In this document: piece after piece, positions 20,649 to 31,236 of the stretch | How positions within the stretch are numbered: position 1 is the stretch's first letter | Layout of the letters: every line of letters begins with the position of its first letter | Source of the DNA: Panicum virgatum | Lineage: Eukaryota; Streptophyta; Magnoliopsida; Poales; Poaceae | Reading direction: 5' to 3' | NCBI RefSeq assembly: GCF_016808335.1 | Contig: NC_053141.1 | Span: 20,467,756 to 20,531,755, forward strand | Length of the DNA: 64,000 nucleotides | Made by a program: the position numbers and the translations under genes | The notes under the pieces: generated by a model | Database searches by the model: none | Told to the model about the DNA's origin: nothing | What the model saw: only the letters and a program-made list of their open reading frames with translations

Positions 20649-21519
20649 TGTCTAGCACCATCAGATCAGTACAGAACTCTACTCCCCTCAAAGAAACACT
20701 GACTCTCGGGCAGTAAGTGTGAGACCTCAACTGTCCTCCCGGTGAAGATACTAACATGCACCTCTTTAATGTGCTAGTATGAATACCATGATGCTCGACA
20801 AAAGACTGAGTAATGAAGGAATGCGTAGCACCAGTATCAAAAAGCACTGTAGCTGGATATGAATTAACCATGAATGTACCAATAACCACGTTGGGAGCCT
20901 CGGCCGCTGACTCGGCCGTCACGTGGTTCACTCTGCCCTGAAGTGGCGCCCTAGGCTGAGCTGGGCGCCCCTGCTGTCCCGCCTGCGCCTTCCGGGGGCA
21001 AGCGTTGGCGTAGTGCCCCGGCTGGCCGCAGTGAAAGCAGGTGCGAGGAGGTCCCTGAGCCTGCTGTCTGGTAGGAGCTGCCGGACGTGGGGCCTGCGGT
21101 GCCGGTGGAGCAGCACGAGCCGGAGGTGCCGGTAACCTCTGGCCCTGCCCCGCCTGCTGCTGCTGTCGAGGCGGGTACTGCTGTGGTGGCCTCTGCTGGT
21201 ACTGCTGAGGAGGCCGGTACTGAGGCTGCTGGTACTGCTGGGGCTGCTGGAGTCGAGGGCGAGTGTTGCTACCGGAAGCAACGGGGACAATCTTCCTCTT
21301 CTTGTCCTCCATCTCCAGGTGCTTGCGCTCAGTGTTGAGCGCGCTGTCAACCAGATGGTTGAAGTCGTCGAAGCGGAGGTTGAGCAGCGCGTACTGGAGA
21401 TAGTCCTCAAGACCCTCCATGAAGTGCTCCTGCTTCTTGCGGTCATCCGTAACATCGGCAGGGGCGTAGCGAGCCAGCTGAAGAAAGCGATCACGATACT
21501 CCGTGACCGACATAGTCCC
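20644..21519 (-). CDS. Element A gag exon 2 and protease, upstream part
   Basis: Starts [10 protein letters not shown] after the gag intron. It holds the C-terminal capsid region, a Pro/Gln-rich linker, a CCHC zinc knuckle ([15 protein letters not shown]) and the aspartic protease with FDTGATHSF. The frame runs into B at 20643 (duplication cttgg). The sequence resumes at 11719 once B is removed, so A's protease is physically split. Gag packages the element RNA; protease would cut the polyprotein. An ATG (21529-21531) upstream of GTMSV lies in the intron and is probably not used. Confidence 0.85.
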
Positions 21520-21629
21520 CTGAATTGACAAAGACAGATAGATATCGAAAGTTTAACTCAAGATTCATAAGGATAGAACAAGGGGCATTAGCTCAAAAGA
21601 AACCGCTGAATGATTAAATTTAAGGTTAC
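21520..21629 (-). other. Putative gag intron of element A (110 nt)
   Basis: The minus strand begins GTAACC and ends TTGTCAATTCAG, is AT-rich, and separates two gag frames. Joining 21630 to 21519 gives ALK-stop-GTMSV in A. In element C the same join gives ALKQ-GTMSV, uninterrupted. The position and phase (0) are the same in both elements. Confidence 0.6.
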
Positions 21630-22142
21630 CTACTTCAGTGCAAGGAACTCCTTCTGTTTCATCTTCATAACGCCCGCGGGGACGTTGTGGCTGCGGAAAC
21701 GCTCCCTGAACTGGAGCCAAGTGAGAGACTCGCGGTCATGAACTGGGTGGGACTCCCACCAGTCCAAGGCTGCCCCTCGCAGCTGTCCTGCTGCGTACAG
21801 AACTCTCTCCCGATCATCGCACTGGGCGATGTCCAGCTGACGCTCCACTGCACGGAGCCAGTCGTCAGCCTGAAGGGGGTCGGACGTGTGAGAGAACGTC
21901 GGCGGGTGACCCCTCAGGAACTCAGCACGCCTGTCGCGAGGCTGCAGCGGTGGAGGAGGCGGAGGCTGAGTGTGAGCCTGCTGAAGAGCCTGAACAGTGT
22001 TGTTCAGGGTAGCCATCATCTGCATCTGGAGCTGGAAGTACTGCTCCGGAGTCAAAGGCGGCGGCATCGGGATCCCGGTACCCTGGTTGTTCTGACCCTG
22101 CTGCTGGCCAGAACCGGAACCGGTGCTCCTGGTGTTCACCAT
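21630..22142 (-). CDS. Element A gag exon 1
   Basis: 171 codons starting MVNTR, a Gly/Gln-rich head, then PPPLTPEQYFQLQMQMMATL and the retrotransposon gag core (LQADDWLRAVERQLDIAQC to FRERFRSHNVPAGVMKMKQKEF). The final codon before the intron donor is TAG where element C has CAG, so the spliced message of A would stop here. Gag forms the virus-like particle. Confidence 0.8.
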   Translation of the reverse strand: MVNTRSTGSGSGQQQGQNNQGTGIPMPPPLTPEQYFQLQMQMMATLNNTVQALQQAHTQPPPPPPLQPRDRRAEFLRGHPPTFSHTSDPLQADDWLRAVERQLDIAQCDDRERVLYAAGQLRGAALDWWESHPVHDRESLTWLQFRERFRSHNVPAGVMKMKQKEFLALK

Positions 22143-22695
22143 CTGATTTGAACAAAAGATTTCACGAGTAAGGATATTGCAGGAATAAACTCAGATGGAT
22201 ATGATAACTCTTTGCGGAAAAAGACTCAGCCATGATAAAGTAGACAGGATAGAGTGGACTGTTTTACCCCCAACGATCTAACTTATTTTATTAATTAGTT
22301 AACTTTAACATCTGAGTGATTTTCTTTAAACAAATTTAAACTACTAAGCTATGCAATCAGTCAAAAATCCAAATCAAGCATGAAGCATAATAACAAGCAG
22401 ACAATTTCACGACTTAGCCGAGTTTAACACACGACTCGACTAACACAACGCGTCGCAGAGCGTGCTATCGTATTATTATAAAAGGGTCACCTAACTAACT
22501 CATGGTGGTCAGATGACTGATTCAGGCCAAAATCTACGAAAACTATTCTTCAGAGAGAGAAATCAAGGCAAGAAGGGTAAAAAGTCATAGAAGTCAAGGG
22601 GTATAATAGTAAAATAATTTCAACAGGCAAGGATTGGTGAGAAGAAGTCCTAAAACTCGACCAGTTCTATCTAGGCTTCGTCCTACAGTCGATAC
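22143..22695 (-). other. Leader of element A
   Basis: Untranslated region between primer site and gag ATG, AT-rich, with no coding frame. It is closely matched by 44482-45014 in element C and by 16690-17158 in B. Confidence 0.7.
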
Positions 22696-22708
22696 GGCTC
22701 TGATACCA
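22696..22708 (-). other. Primer binding site of element A
   Basis: TGGTATCAGAGCC on the minus strand, three bases after the LTR end at 22712; matches initiator-Met tRNA. Confidence 0.9.
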
Positions 22709-22711
22709 CTC

Positions 22712-25700
22712 TGTAACACCCGGTTTATAAAAGAACATAAACCGAGCAATCATATACGTGCCAGGATCAAGTCACACGTATATACAACAGAATGAACAGT
22801 ATATCATAGCACATATCACGTAAAAAGATATAATAAAGCGAATACGAATGTTATTTATTACAATAATGACAAAATGTCTGATACAGCGGAAGCGAAGTAC
22901 AAATACGAAAAAAAAAGCTCTCCGAAGCTGAAGCAGGGCGCCACAGGGACGTCGACTGGGAGACGAATGCCTAGAAGTCCTCGTAGTCCTGGTAGCACTG
23001 GACGAACTCCCTCGTGTCGGCAGGAACTGAGCAGCAGTAGCGTAGCCAAGAGGAAAAAGTAGAGAAGAGGCAAGGGTGAGTACACAACTTGTACTCAACA
23101 AGTATAACACAAACTATGAGGCTCTAAGGTTGGCTGACTCAACTGCATTAGCTTTTAAGTGTTGGCAAAATTTTATTAAAGCTATTTACTACGAGTTGAT
23201 GAATTACCATTAACCTAGTTACATAGTAATTAATCAAGTTTAATCATGTCACTATTGAGAAACCAAACCAAAACCAAGCCACCAAGGTAAACCCCGAGAA
23301 GCACCTCCCTCGTCGGAAGGAGATAACTTCACTAATCAAAAGGAGGATCTGGGCCGCTCATAACCGTGAGCACGGCTAGTATACCAGTTTTACACTCTGC
23401 AGAGGTTGCACATCTTTACCCACAAGTCGTGAGCTACGCCAGTTGTTCATCACACTTCCTTAGGTGAGATGACCAGCGACTCACTACGAGGCCTTTACAG
23501 AGAATCTCGTTGGTAAGGCGTAACCGCGAGAGTTAGGTCGGCGATGATGGGGCCCACCTCCGGGGGTACAAGCACAGGAGCGCAATCCAAGCACAGACCA
23601 AGCCGGAGGAGCAGGGACCATTGAAGCTTACTACTCTTGCCCCGCAGGTAAGTTACTCCAAACCAAAAAGATCTAATTATTACGCCAAGTCTATCCCATT
23701 CTAGCCTTGTGGTAGCGCTGTTGTCCCAGGTTGTCGCTCTATGAACCGGTCCTTATGGAGAGTGGCCAACCAAGCACTAAGCACCGTGCTGGCCCCCTAA
23801 ACCATGTTTCTACAAAAACATATTTTAACGAGACGTGAGCCACTCATCCACACAGAGGGCCACTCTCAGAATTAAGTTCAAGTAAACCATTAATCAATTT
23901 AATTAAAAAGGACCAAAATGTGTTATAGCGCAGCAACCTAGCACAACTAACCAAAATGCAACCCAAAGGTATATATAAAGGATATAAAGTGGCTAGGAAA
24001 GTCCTTAAAGGCATACAATATTAAAATGCAGTATGAAATTGTAATTAAAGGTGATAGGTTGTTCATGTTATACTTGCCTTCCTCGTACTGCTCTGGCTGC
24101 TGCTCAAACTGATCCGAAGACGGCTGCTCCGGGTACTGGTACTGGGGCTCCTCAGATGGATCAACGTCTACTCACGAACACATGGCCAGAACAATGCACA
24201 ATAATAAGCATACAAGCAAACTCTAACAAAAACTAAAGAACAGTACATCAATACATGAAAACAGCACACTAAACTAGTCTAAAACTATTCTACGCGTCAC
24301 AACGATCGCGTGGATATAAAGAACGCTAAAAACGGAGCTAAAACGCGTTTTCTAGGCTAAAAACAAGTTCTAGGGGCTTAATTGTAAGAAAACTGAAGTT
24401 CCAGGGGTTTTCTGCAAAAACCGAGGGTCTAAACGTAATTAACAATTAGATCTAAGGGCTATCGTGCAAAAATGACAGCTCTGGACGGCGGGTACTAATA
24501 CCGGAAAGTGCAGGGGCCTATGTGAAAAAAAAACAGGACTAAACTGGGAATAGTTTTGAACTAGCCAGGGGCGCGGGTTGAATAGCAAAGAGTCCAGGGA
24601 CTCTTTAACAAAAATGCCAGGCGAATCGGTACGCACCGATCTGGACCGTTGGATCCGGATCGGAGGGTTGGGATTTGATGAGCTTTGGATCTAATCAGGG
24701 GCGTGGGTTTCAGATCGGGCGGCCGGGGTGACTTGGGCGCGCGGGACGGCGGCGGGACGTCGCCGGAGCTCTGCTCCGCGGCGGATGGTCGCCGGCGCAA
24801 ACCGAATCCGGTGTTCCCGGGTTCGATTCGGGTCGTGGTTGGGTCAAGGAGCATCAGTGGAGAACTTGTAATCCACCTGTGCCCTCAGGTCGGGAGATTT
24901 TGGCTCGGTTGAGGACTCGCGGCGGTGCAGGGTGCGTGCGGCGGAGCATCGACGGCGCGTGGTGCCCGGCGTGCCAGAGTAGCCTACGGCCTAATTGGAG
25001 TGGCGCAAACGGAGGCGTGGGATTCTGGGGTGCTCACCGAGGGGGTTTAGTGGACGGATTCGCGGCGCAGGGGACCGGCGGCGAGGTCTGGGCGGCGAAG
25101 TCGACGCGGAGTCCGGGGAGGAGTCGTTGTGGGCGTCAGGGTCGGAGAAGAAAGGTCCGAGGAGGCTCCTGGCGTTGAGGCGGAGCTGAAGCGCTGCTCG
25201 GCCGGAGCTTCGGCGTGGTGGAGGGGTGTGGCTACGGCGGCGCAGAGGAGGTCCGCGCGGCGGAGCTGGCGTGAGTGCGACGGACTTAGGGTTTGGGGCT
25301 CTGGTGGCGGCGCGGGTGGATGGGAGGGGGCGCAGAGGATTGGGGGCGGTTTAAAGGAGGCAGGCCGGGGATCTCGGCATGGGAGCAAGGAAGGGAATCC
25401 CGGCGATCTCGGCGGGATTCAGGCGCGGGCGTTGCGCTGCGGGGGAGAAGAAGCTGGCAGGCGGGCCCGGGCTGCAGCGAGAGGAGAGGGGCGCTGGCTT
25501 GCTGGCGTGTGGGCCTAGGAGCGACGCGGGGTGAAGGGCGACACGGCGAGCGGGCTGGCTTGCGCCGCCAGGTGGGGCCGGAGCGGGCGCGGCGTGGGAG
25601 CAGGCCGGGTGCTGGGTGCTGGCGTGGCCGCGCTGGGCCGCGGCTGGGCAGGCCGGGGTAGAGCGGGCTGGGCAGGGACTTGGGCCGTGGGGTGGCGAGC

Positions 25701-26082
25701 TGGGCCGGCCGGGTGAAAGGGAGAGAGAGGAGGAGGCGGACCGGGCTGGGCTCGGGAGTGGGCCGTAGGGAAGGAAAAAGGGTTTGCGGGCTGGGGTGGG
25801 TTTGGGGTTTGGGTTTTCTTTAACCTTTTCTATTTCTATTCCAAAATAAACAAAGTTTGAATTCAAACAAATTTGAATTCAAACTCCCTAGCACTCAACC
25901 AAAATAAACAAAATATGCACCAGCATGTATGCATCATCAAAATTTAAAACCTATGATAAATTTTAATTACTTAAGCCACAAAATTGAATTAAATGCCATA
26001 CTAAACACAATAAACCTTAGAAAATTAAATGAAGCCAATTAAATTTATTAATAAAAGCTGAAATTTAAATCAGGGTGTTACA
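22712..26082 (-). repeat. 5' LTR of Tekay-like element A
   Basis: 3371 bp, the same length as 5239-8609 and about 99.5% identical by hand count. Of the 17 differences seen, about 14 are transitions, many at CG sites. Confidence 0.95.
22971..24167 (-). CDS. Putative spliced ORF inside the A 5' LTR
   Basis: Same arrangement as 5498-6694: segment 1 at 24167-24078, GCAAGT donor from 24077, acceptor before 23026, segment 2 at 23026-22971. The frame stays open, but one substitution in segment 2 changes the codon for the Arg before YQDYEDF (GCGCTAC to GTGCTAC on the coding strand). Confidence 0.35.
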
Positions 26083-26087
26083 GGTTG
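26083..26087. repeat. Target-site duplication of element A (right copy)
   Basis: ggttg, identical to 5234-5238. Confidence 0.9.
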
Positions 26088-26714
26088 CACCGGAACCGTT
26101 CACTTTCATGAATTGATAGCGAACAATCTCAAATTCAACCGTGGGTCTTGGGTTTAGGTTCTAGTTTTTGCCAAAATGAGAGAGAGATTTTTGAAAAAGA
26201 GAATAATTAAGGTTAGAAAAATTCTAGTCCTATGGTAATGAAACTGAAAATTCTCTCTATGTTTGTGCGAACCTACGCATCAAGAATTTAAATAATATAA
26301 ACATAGCGCGGCTCTACTCATGTGTTTTATATCAACTTGGTGCCGTCATGGATAGGACGGTCGCCAAAAATGGGTATGGAATTTTGGATGTGGCTTTCTC
26401 AAGAAGAGGCAAATAAATCATAGGATGGCTCATGTCATTGGTTTAAAATAAGAAACAACATCGAAATGACCGAGCGAATAAAATCCAAATCGAATTGTTC
26501 GACCGAACGACCAATTATTCAAAAGTATATCATATCCTTGCGTAGCAAAATTCTCAACTCACTTACCCAAACCTCTCGCGGGTTGTCCTCCCGGCAGCTT
26601 ATTCTTGACTCGACGAATGGGTTGAACTCCCGGCAGCTTTATTCTTGACTCGACGAACGGGTTGCCTCCCGCAAAGCGCTTCGTTTATAGTCTATAGCTA
26701 GACTTTCTTCTTCT
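26088..26714 (-). other. Non-coding region of element G downstream of protease
   Basis: No coding frame. It holds a tandem repeat of about 40 bp (26579-26660, two copies of GGGTTG...CTCCCGGCAGCTTATTCTTGACTCGACGAA plus a partial third). On the minus strand the stretch near 26660-26700 reads AAACGAAGCGC...GGGAGGCAACCCG, a pattern I associate with sequence after coding ORFs in grass Athila-type elements. Confidence 0.5.
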
Positions 26715-29208
26715 TCACTTCGGACCAATGCTCAGTGATGGCGCTGCAGTCTTGGGTACCCACTTCCGCACAATCCGTGGTGCGGGTTTGTCTTCTAGGT
26801 TAGTCGTCTTTTTGGTCTTCACAGGCGGGCTTTTAGCTTTCTTCTTGACGGGTGTAACGATCTTCTTTGTCGCGATGGACGCGACGACTTCTATCTCCTT
26901 CTTCACTTCCTTCTTGTTCGGCTCCTCCTCTTTCTTTGGCTTTTCCTCTGTGATACGGCGGTGAGGCAGAACATATTTGACATTGATCATGTTGCATACC
27001 TCGAGGCATGGACGAAACTTGAATTCACTTGTGGTGTCATTGATGTCGAACTTTATCTCCCCCTTGCCAACGTCGATGTTCGCCCTTGCGGTCTTGAGGC
27101 GCCTTGCTCCCTTCTCCCATATCGAGAATCACAAAGTCAACGGGGACTATGTGTTCTCCAATCTTCACGGGCACGTCTTCAGCAATTCCCAAAGGATAGC
27201 GAACGGAATTGTCCGCTAACTCTAGGCACATGGCGGTGGGTTCCGGCTCCGGTAAGCTTAGCTTATCGAACACATTCTTTGGCATGACACTCACACTTGC
27301 ACCGAGATCACAAAGTGCTCTTTCGAACATAAGAGATCCAATGGAACTCGGGACGGTAGGACATCCGGGGTCCCTCTTCTTTTCAGGAGCTTCATTAGCA
27401 ATTGCCGCGCTACATTCCTCGGTTAGCTTGACAGTGCTTGGTGGTATCTCGCGCTTGTTCGCCATGATGTCTTTGAAGTAGCGAGAATACGTCAGAACTT
27501 GTAGAGCGTCCAAGAGCGGCATGTTGATGCTCAACCTGCGTACCATGTCAACAAATTTGTTGAATTGCTCATCTTCATGTTTACCTTTGCAGTATCGTGG
27601 CCTTGGCGGTAGAATCTTGGTGTCTATATCATCTAGCTCAAACTCCGGCTCTTCGGTGACTATCTCTGGCATAGGAGTAGGTGCCTTCTCCTTGATGATG
27701 ATCTCTACTTCAACTCTTGGCTTAGGCTTCCTTGCTCCCGCTGCATGTTCGGGTTCTTCGGTCTCCTTTCCCAAGCGAGTTTGAATTGCCTTAGCCGTCT
27801 CCGGACTTTGAGGTTGCCCGGGCAATTTTCCTTCGTTGTTAGATAGGCGTCCGGCGAGCTGGGCCACTTGCGTCTCTAGCATCTTCATCATGTTGTGTAC
27901 TTGAAGGTTAGAGCTCCCGACCTCCGTCACCTTGCCATCAATGTTCTCCAAGATCTTGTCCATAGGCTTGAACTTGGTGACGGTGTCCTTGTTGATCTTG
28001 CCTTGCTCCTCCATGAACTCCTTCAATTGTATACGAAGAGGCACTGAGTTTTGAATGGAAGAGCTTGCATTAAATTGGGGTCTACCTTGCCCGTAGCGGA
28101 AGTTGGGTGGCGGAATCCATTCTCCCTTCTTCATGTAGTCGAGCATCTTGGCTTCCTCCGGGCAATTCTTTTGGACATGGCCGTACTCTCCACATTCTTC
28201 ACATGTAGACCTTGCTTCGGCCGCCTTCAAATCAATAGCTTGGGCTTCTCTCTTTTCCACTTCCATCTTCTCCAACCTTCTCATGCGCGAGTCGATCTTC
28301 CCTTCTAGCACTTCTTCACGTTCCACTTGCAATACACTCTTCGCGGCGCCCACGGCTTGGAGTGGTTGTAGGCGCCCCGATGATGCCCATGCGTCATTGT
28401 CTGCCACCTTCTTGAATAGCTTGAAAACTTGAGTAGGCGTGAGCTCAATGATAGAACCTCCGGCCGATGCGTCAATGATCCCCTTTGATGCAGTAGTGAG
28501 GCCTTGATAGAACTTCTGGACCACATCCTCCCTTGAGAACTTGTGATGAGGTACGTCGCGGATGTAGTCGTTGAAGCGCTCATAGGCTTCCGCAATAGTC
28601 TCCGTCGGGGCTTGCGCAAATGTTACAATTTTGTTGTGCAGAATCTTGGTCTTGCCCGGCGAGTAGAACTCCATCATGAACTCTTTCATCAAGGACTCCC
28701 AATTTTGCACTGTGCGCGGTGGTAGAGAATGAAACCATTGCAATGCTCTCCCAAGTAGAGAGAACGGAAAGAGACTCGCTCTTATTTGATCTTGAGTCAT
28801 CCCTTGCATGTCGAAGGTGCGGCATAGTTGGAGGAACGCTTGAAGATGTAGATTAGCGTCTTCTTTTCCAGTGAAGGGCGAGCTTTGCACCATCCTTATG
28901 ATTGAAGTCTTGATCTCGAACGGAACTCCGATGTTGTCGAGATTTTGGATCGGCAAGTCCCGAACGTCCGGAGTGCATAGCTCTCCGATCGTACGCTCCT
29001 GCTCCGGTAGCGCCATCCCTTGGTGAAGTGGCTCCTCCTTTGGACTTGTTGGTGGAGTTGCTTGAGGTGAAGACGATGAACCGTCGGCTTCGACTTTTGG
29101 ATCTACTAGTTCCGGCTTCCTTGATCGTGCTTCTCGTCTCCTTTGCCAGTAAATTTTTTCTGGATCATCCACAAAATTTTCGGGTTTGTTGGAGAGGCTC
29201 CTGTCCAT
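26715..29208 (-). pseudogene. gag-protease of Athila-like element G (frameshifted)
   Basis: The main frame 29208-27037 has 723 codons. Residues about 110-230 are the gag core (FDMQGMTQDQIRASLFPFSL, LQWFHSLPPRTV). A CCHC zinc knuckle CEECGEYGHVQKNCP is near 335-349, followed by an acidic, Pro-rich linker and an aspartic protease with CDLGAS near 631. Near 27108 the frame shifts, apparently through a deletion of some 25 bases that removed the expected LGRPF motif. The protease tail (RANIDVGKGEIKF) then continues in another frame to a Lys/Glu-rich tail and a stop at 26715. No RT follows. The start MDRSLSN is the first ATG after the leader. Gag and protease would build and mature particles; this copy is broken. 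Confidence 0.85.
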
Positions 29209-29606
29209 CTCCTGTTAGGGGTTAGTGAAAAAGAAAAATATATACCAGATCTAAAAGATGAATATACAAGATCTAAAACATAAAAGAAAAATAAAGCAAA
29301 CTCTAGATTAGATTGATTTTCATGGATGTGCACGAACGAGCCTCTAATCATCATGGCCTTCGGTCCTTTGCTCGGGCTTCGGCCTTCGTCTTTCTTTGTG
29401 TCATCACGTGATTGTGGGCCTCGTCATTTCATGCTCCAAAATTGGTCAAAAACCTGTACAAACGAAGTACCTCCAAAATATATGTGCAAACGCGAAAACG
29501 ACCAATAATTGGGCCGAGGTTAGGATGGTTAGTGATTTTGATATTAAATTCATGCCATTATCAAAGTTAAATAGGGGATAAAATGGATACTTAAGGAGTG
29601 CCAACA
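29209..29606 (-). repeat. Truncated 5' LTR and leader of element G
   Basis: 29318-29606 matches the right end of the 3' LTR (about 656-947) with a short extra segment. At 29318 the match ends and AT-rich leader begins. No primer site is recognisable, so a deletion seems to have removed the rest of the LTR together with the primer site. The LTR terminus TGTTGGCACTCC (minus strand) abuts F at 29607. Confidence 0.7.
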
Positions 29607-30712
29607 ACATCCGATTTGCAAATAACGATTGTTTCCGCCGAGAGCAAAATATGACGAAGCTTTGTACATGTAAAGAATAAACAGAGACAAAGCTTTTCAA
29701 TCTCAGGGTACCTGGTCTCGGCGTCCAACATGCGCCTATTAAGGTAGAACACAACCCTTTCCTATCCGTCATGCTTCTGAACCAGCACCGAGGCAATGGA
29801 GGTGTCGCCTACGGATAAGTATATGTAGAAGGGCCTGTCTTGCTGTGGAGGAACCAAAACTGGAGGCTTCGACAAGTATTCCTTGATTTCGTCGAAAGCT
29901 TGCTGCTGCTCTACCCCCTAGTGAAATTCATCATCGGACTTGATTTTCACGAGACCCATGAATGGCTCGATACGTCCAGACAGATTGGAGATGAATCGTC
30001 TGACAAAGTTGATTTTGCCGATGAGCTTCTGCAACTCCTTCTTCGTAGTAGGCGGCCTCATCGTCCTTACAGCTTCTTGACTTTTTAGGCCGATCTCGAT
30101 CCCTCGCTCATGTACCAGGAATCCTAAGAACTGACCGGCTGATACACCAAAGGCGCATTTCTTCGTGTTCATTCTGAGCCCAAACCTCCGAGTCCACTCC
30201 AATACCTTCCGCAAATCTTCCAGATGTCCCAGAGCCGATGTGGACTTGACCACGACATCATCAATGTAGATTTCTACCAGTTTGCCGATGAGATCATGAA
30301 AAATGTAATTCATGGCGCGTTGATATGTCACACCGGTATCTTCCAATCCAAAGGTCATAACCAAGTACTCGAACAAGCCGACCGCGCCTGGTACTCTGAA
30401 CGCGGTCTTGCTTATATCCTCTGGGGCCATGAAGATCTGGTTGTAGCCGGCATTACCATCCATAAAGCTCAGCATTTTGTGATCGGCAGCTGCATTGATC
30501 AATGTTTCCGTGACGGGCATCGGGTACTCGTCCTTTGGCGTTGCTCTGTTGAGGTCTCTGAAATCCACGCAGACTCGCCATCGGCCATCCTTCTTTTGTA
30601 CAGGGACCACACTGGAGATCCATTCTGCATACCGACATGGCCTGATGAACCTTACGTCCAACATCTTTTGCACCTCTTTCTTAACCTTCTCTAGGATTTC
30701 GGCCTTCATCTA
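29607..30712 (-). pseudogene. RT and start of RNase H of element F
   Basis: The RT frame 30709-29918 reads MKAEILEKVKKEVQKML, then the RT fingers (VPVQKKDGRWRVCVDFRDLN), FMDGNAGYNQI, and the catalytic YIDD box (near 30255-30275). It stops at KIKSDDEFH, but the same frame continues (QQQAFDEIKEYLSKPP, then RNase H-like VLVQKHDG-stop and FYLNRRM...YPEIEKL) until G cuts it at 29607. At least three stops are present: TAG at 30710-30712 just upstream of MKAEIL, TAG at 29918 and TAG near 29763. The protein would copy RNA to DNA; this copy is dead. Confidence 0.85.
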
Positions 30713-31236
30713 TCGTGCTCGTTGTTGAAACGGCCGAAATCCTTTCTTAAGAGGGAGCCGATGTTCGACGATGCTTCTATCCAGACCGGGCATTTCAGTA
30801 TAATCCCAGGTATTCTTTCAATAGTGCTATCATCGGCTCATGCAGGCTCGGGTCTAACCTTTTGCTGATAAATGTTGGTCGCGGCTTATCCCCGGGACCT
30901 ATATCGACTTCCTCCAAATCATCAGCTGATGTAAACCCATAACCCAACTTGCCGTCGCCTGTAAAATCAACTGTGGACGCAGGAAACTCGTCATCATCTG
31001 CCACGTCGACAGCAAGTACGGAGAGATAACAAAAGAAAATTTTCGGCCGACCGCACGGGCTGGCCGTTTCTGTATTACCATTCGAAGCTGAATGCACATT
31101 AACTAACCAACTGCCAGAGCAGGCTATTGTTTGTTCATAATGTACAACTCCAAATAAGAATTATCTACCTTTTGGGGCCGGTCACTGGGACCAGCCTCTC
31201 TAAACCTGTTGAATTCCATAGCGTGCTAGGATGTGT
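30713..31236 (-). pseudogene. Protease-RT linker of element F
   Basis: Broken coding remains. One frame (31097-30795) reads to FISKRLDPSLHEPMIALLKEYLGLY, and another carries DYTEMPGLDRSIVEHRLPLKKGFRPF, the usual sequence just before RT in this lineage. A frameshift near 30800-30815 separates them. Confidence 0.6.

Larger units (their letters stand above)
5239..26082 (-). mobile_element. Tekay-like chromodomain retrotransposon A (split by nested element B)
   Basis: Two 3371-bp LTRs (5239-8609 and 22712-26082) differ by about 17 substitutions by hand count. They enclose primer site, leader, gag, protease, RT, RNase H, integrase, chromodomain and PPT, all on the minus strand. The duplication ggttg flanks it. 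Element B (11720-20643) sits in the protease/RT region. Lesions besides B are a TAG codon at the end of gag exon 1 (21630-21632) and a one-base insertion in a C run (8987-8991) that breaks the frame between integrase and chromodomain. It inserted into Athila-like G. Confidence 0.95.
1..29606 (-). mobile_element. Athila-like LTR retrotransposon G (non-autonomous, split by element A)
   Basis: Minus-strand Ty3/gypsy element. Read from 29606 downward: a truncated 5' LTR, gag-protease, a non-coding stretch, an env-position ORF, a PPT and a 3' LTR that leaves the window at base 1. Both LTR copies begin, on the minus strand, with TGTTGGC(G/A)CTCCTTAAGTATC. Tekay element A (5239-26082) interrupts it between the protease and the env-position ORF, leaving the duplication ggttg. 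No RT, RNase H or integrase is present between the protease tail (26715) and the env-position ORF (4527), even after A is removed. Its 5' end abuts the RNase H region of element F, so it inserted into F; the presumed duplication acatc (29607-29611) can only be seen on one side. Confidence 0.8.

Noticed and set aside
26338..26362. Primer-site-like GGTGCCGTCATGGATAGGACGG
   Set aside because: It is on the wrong strand for G, has no LTR end beside it, and the match to tRNA-derived primer sites is poor.
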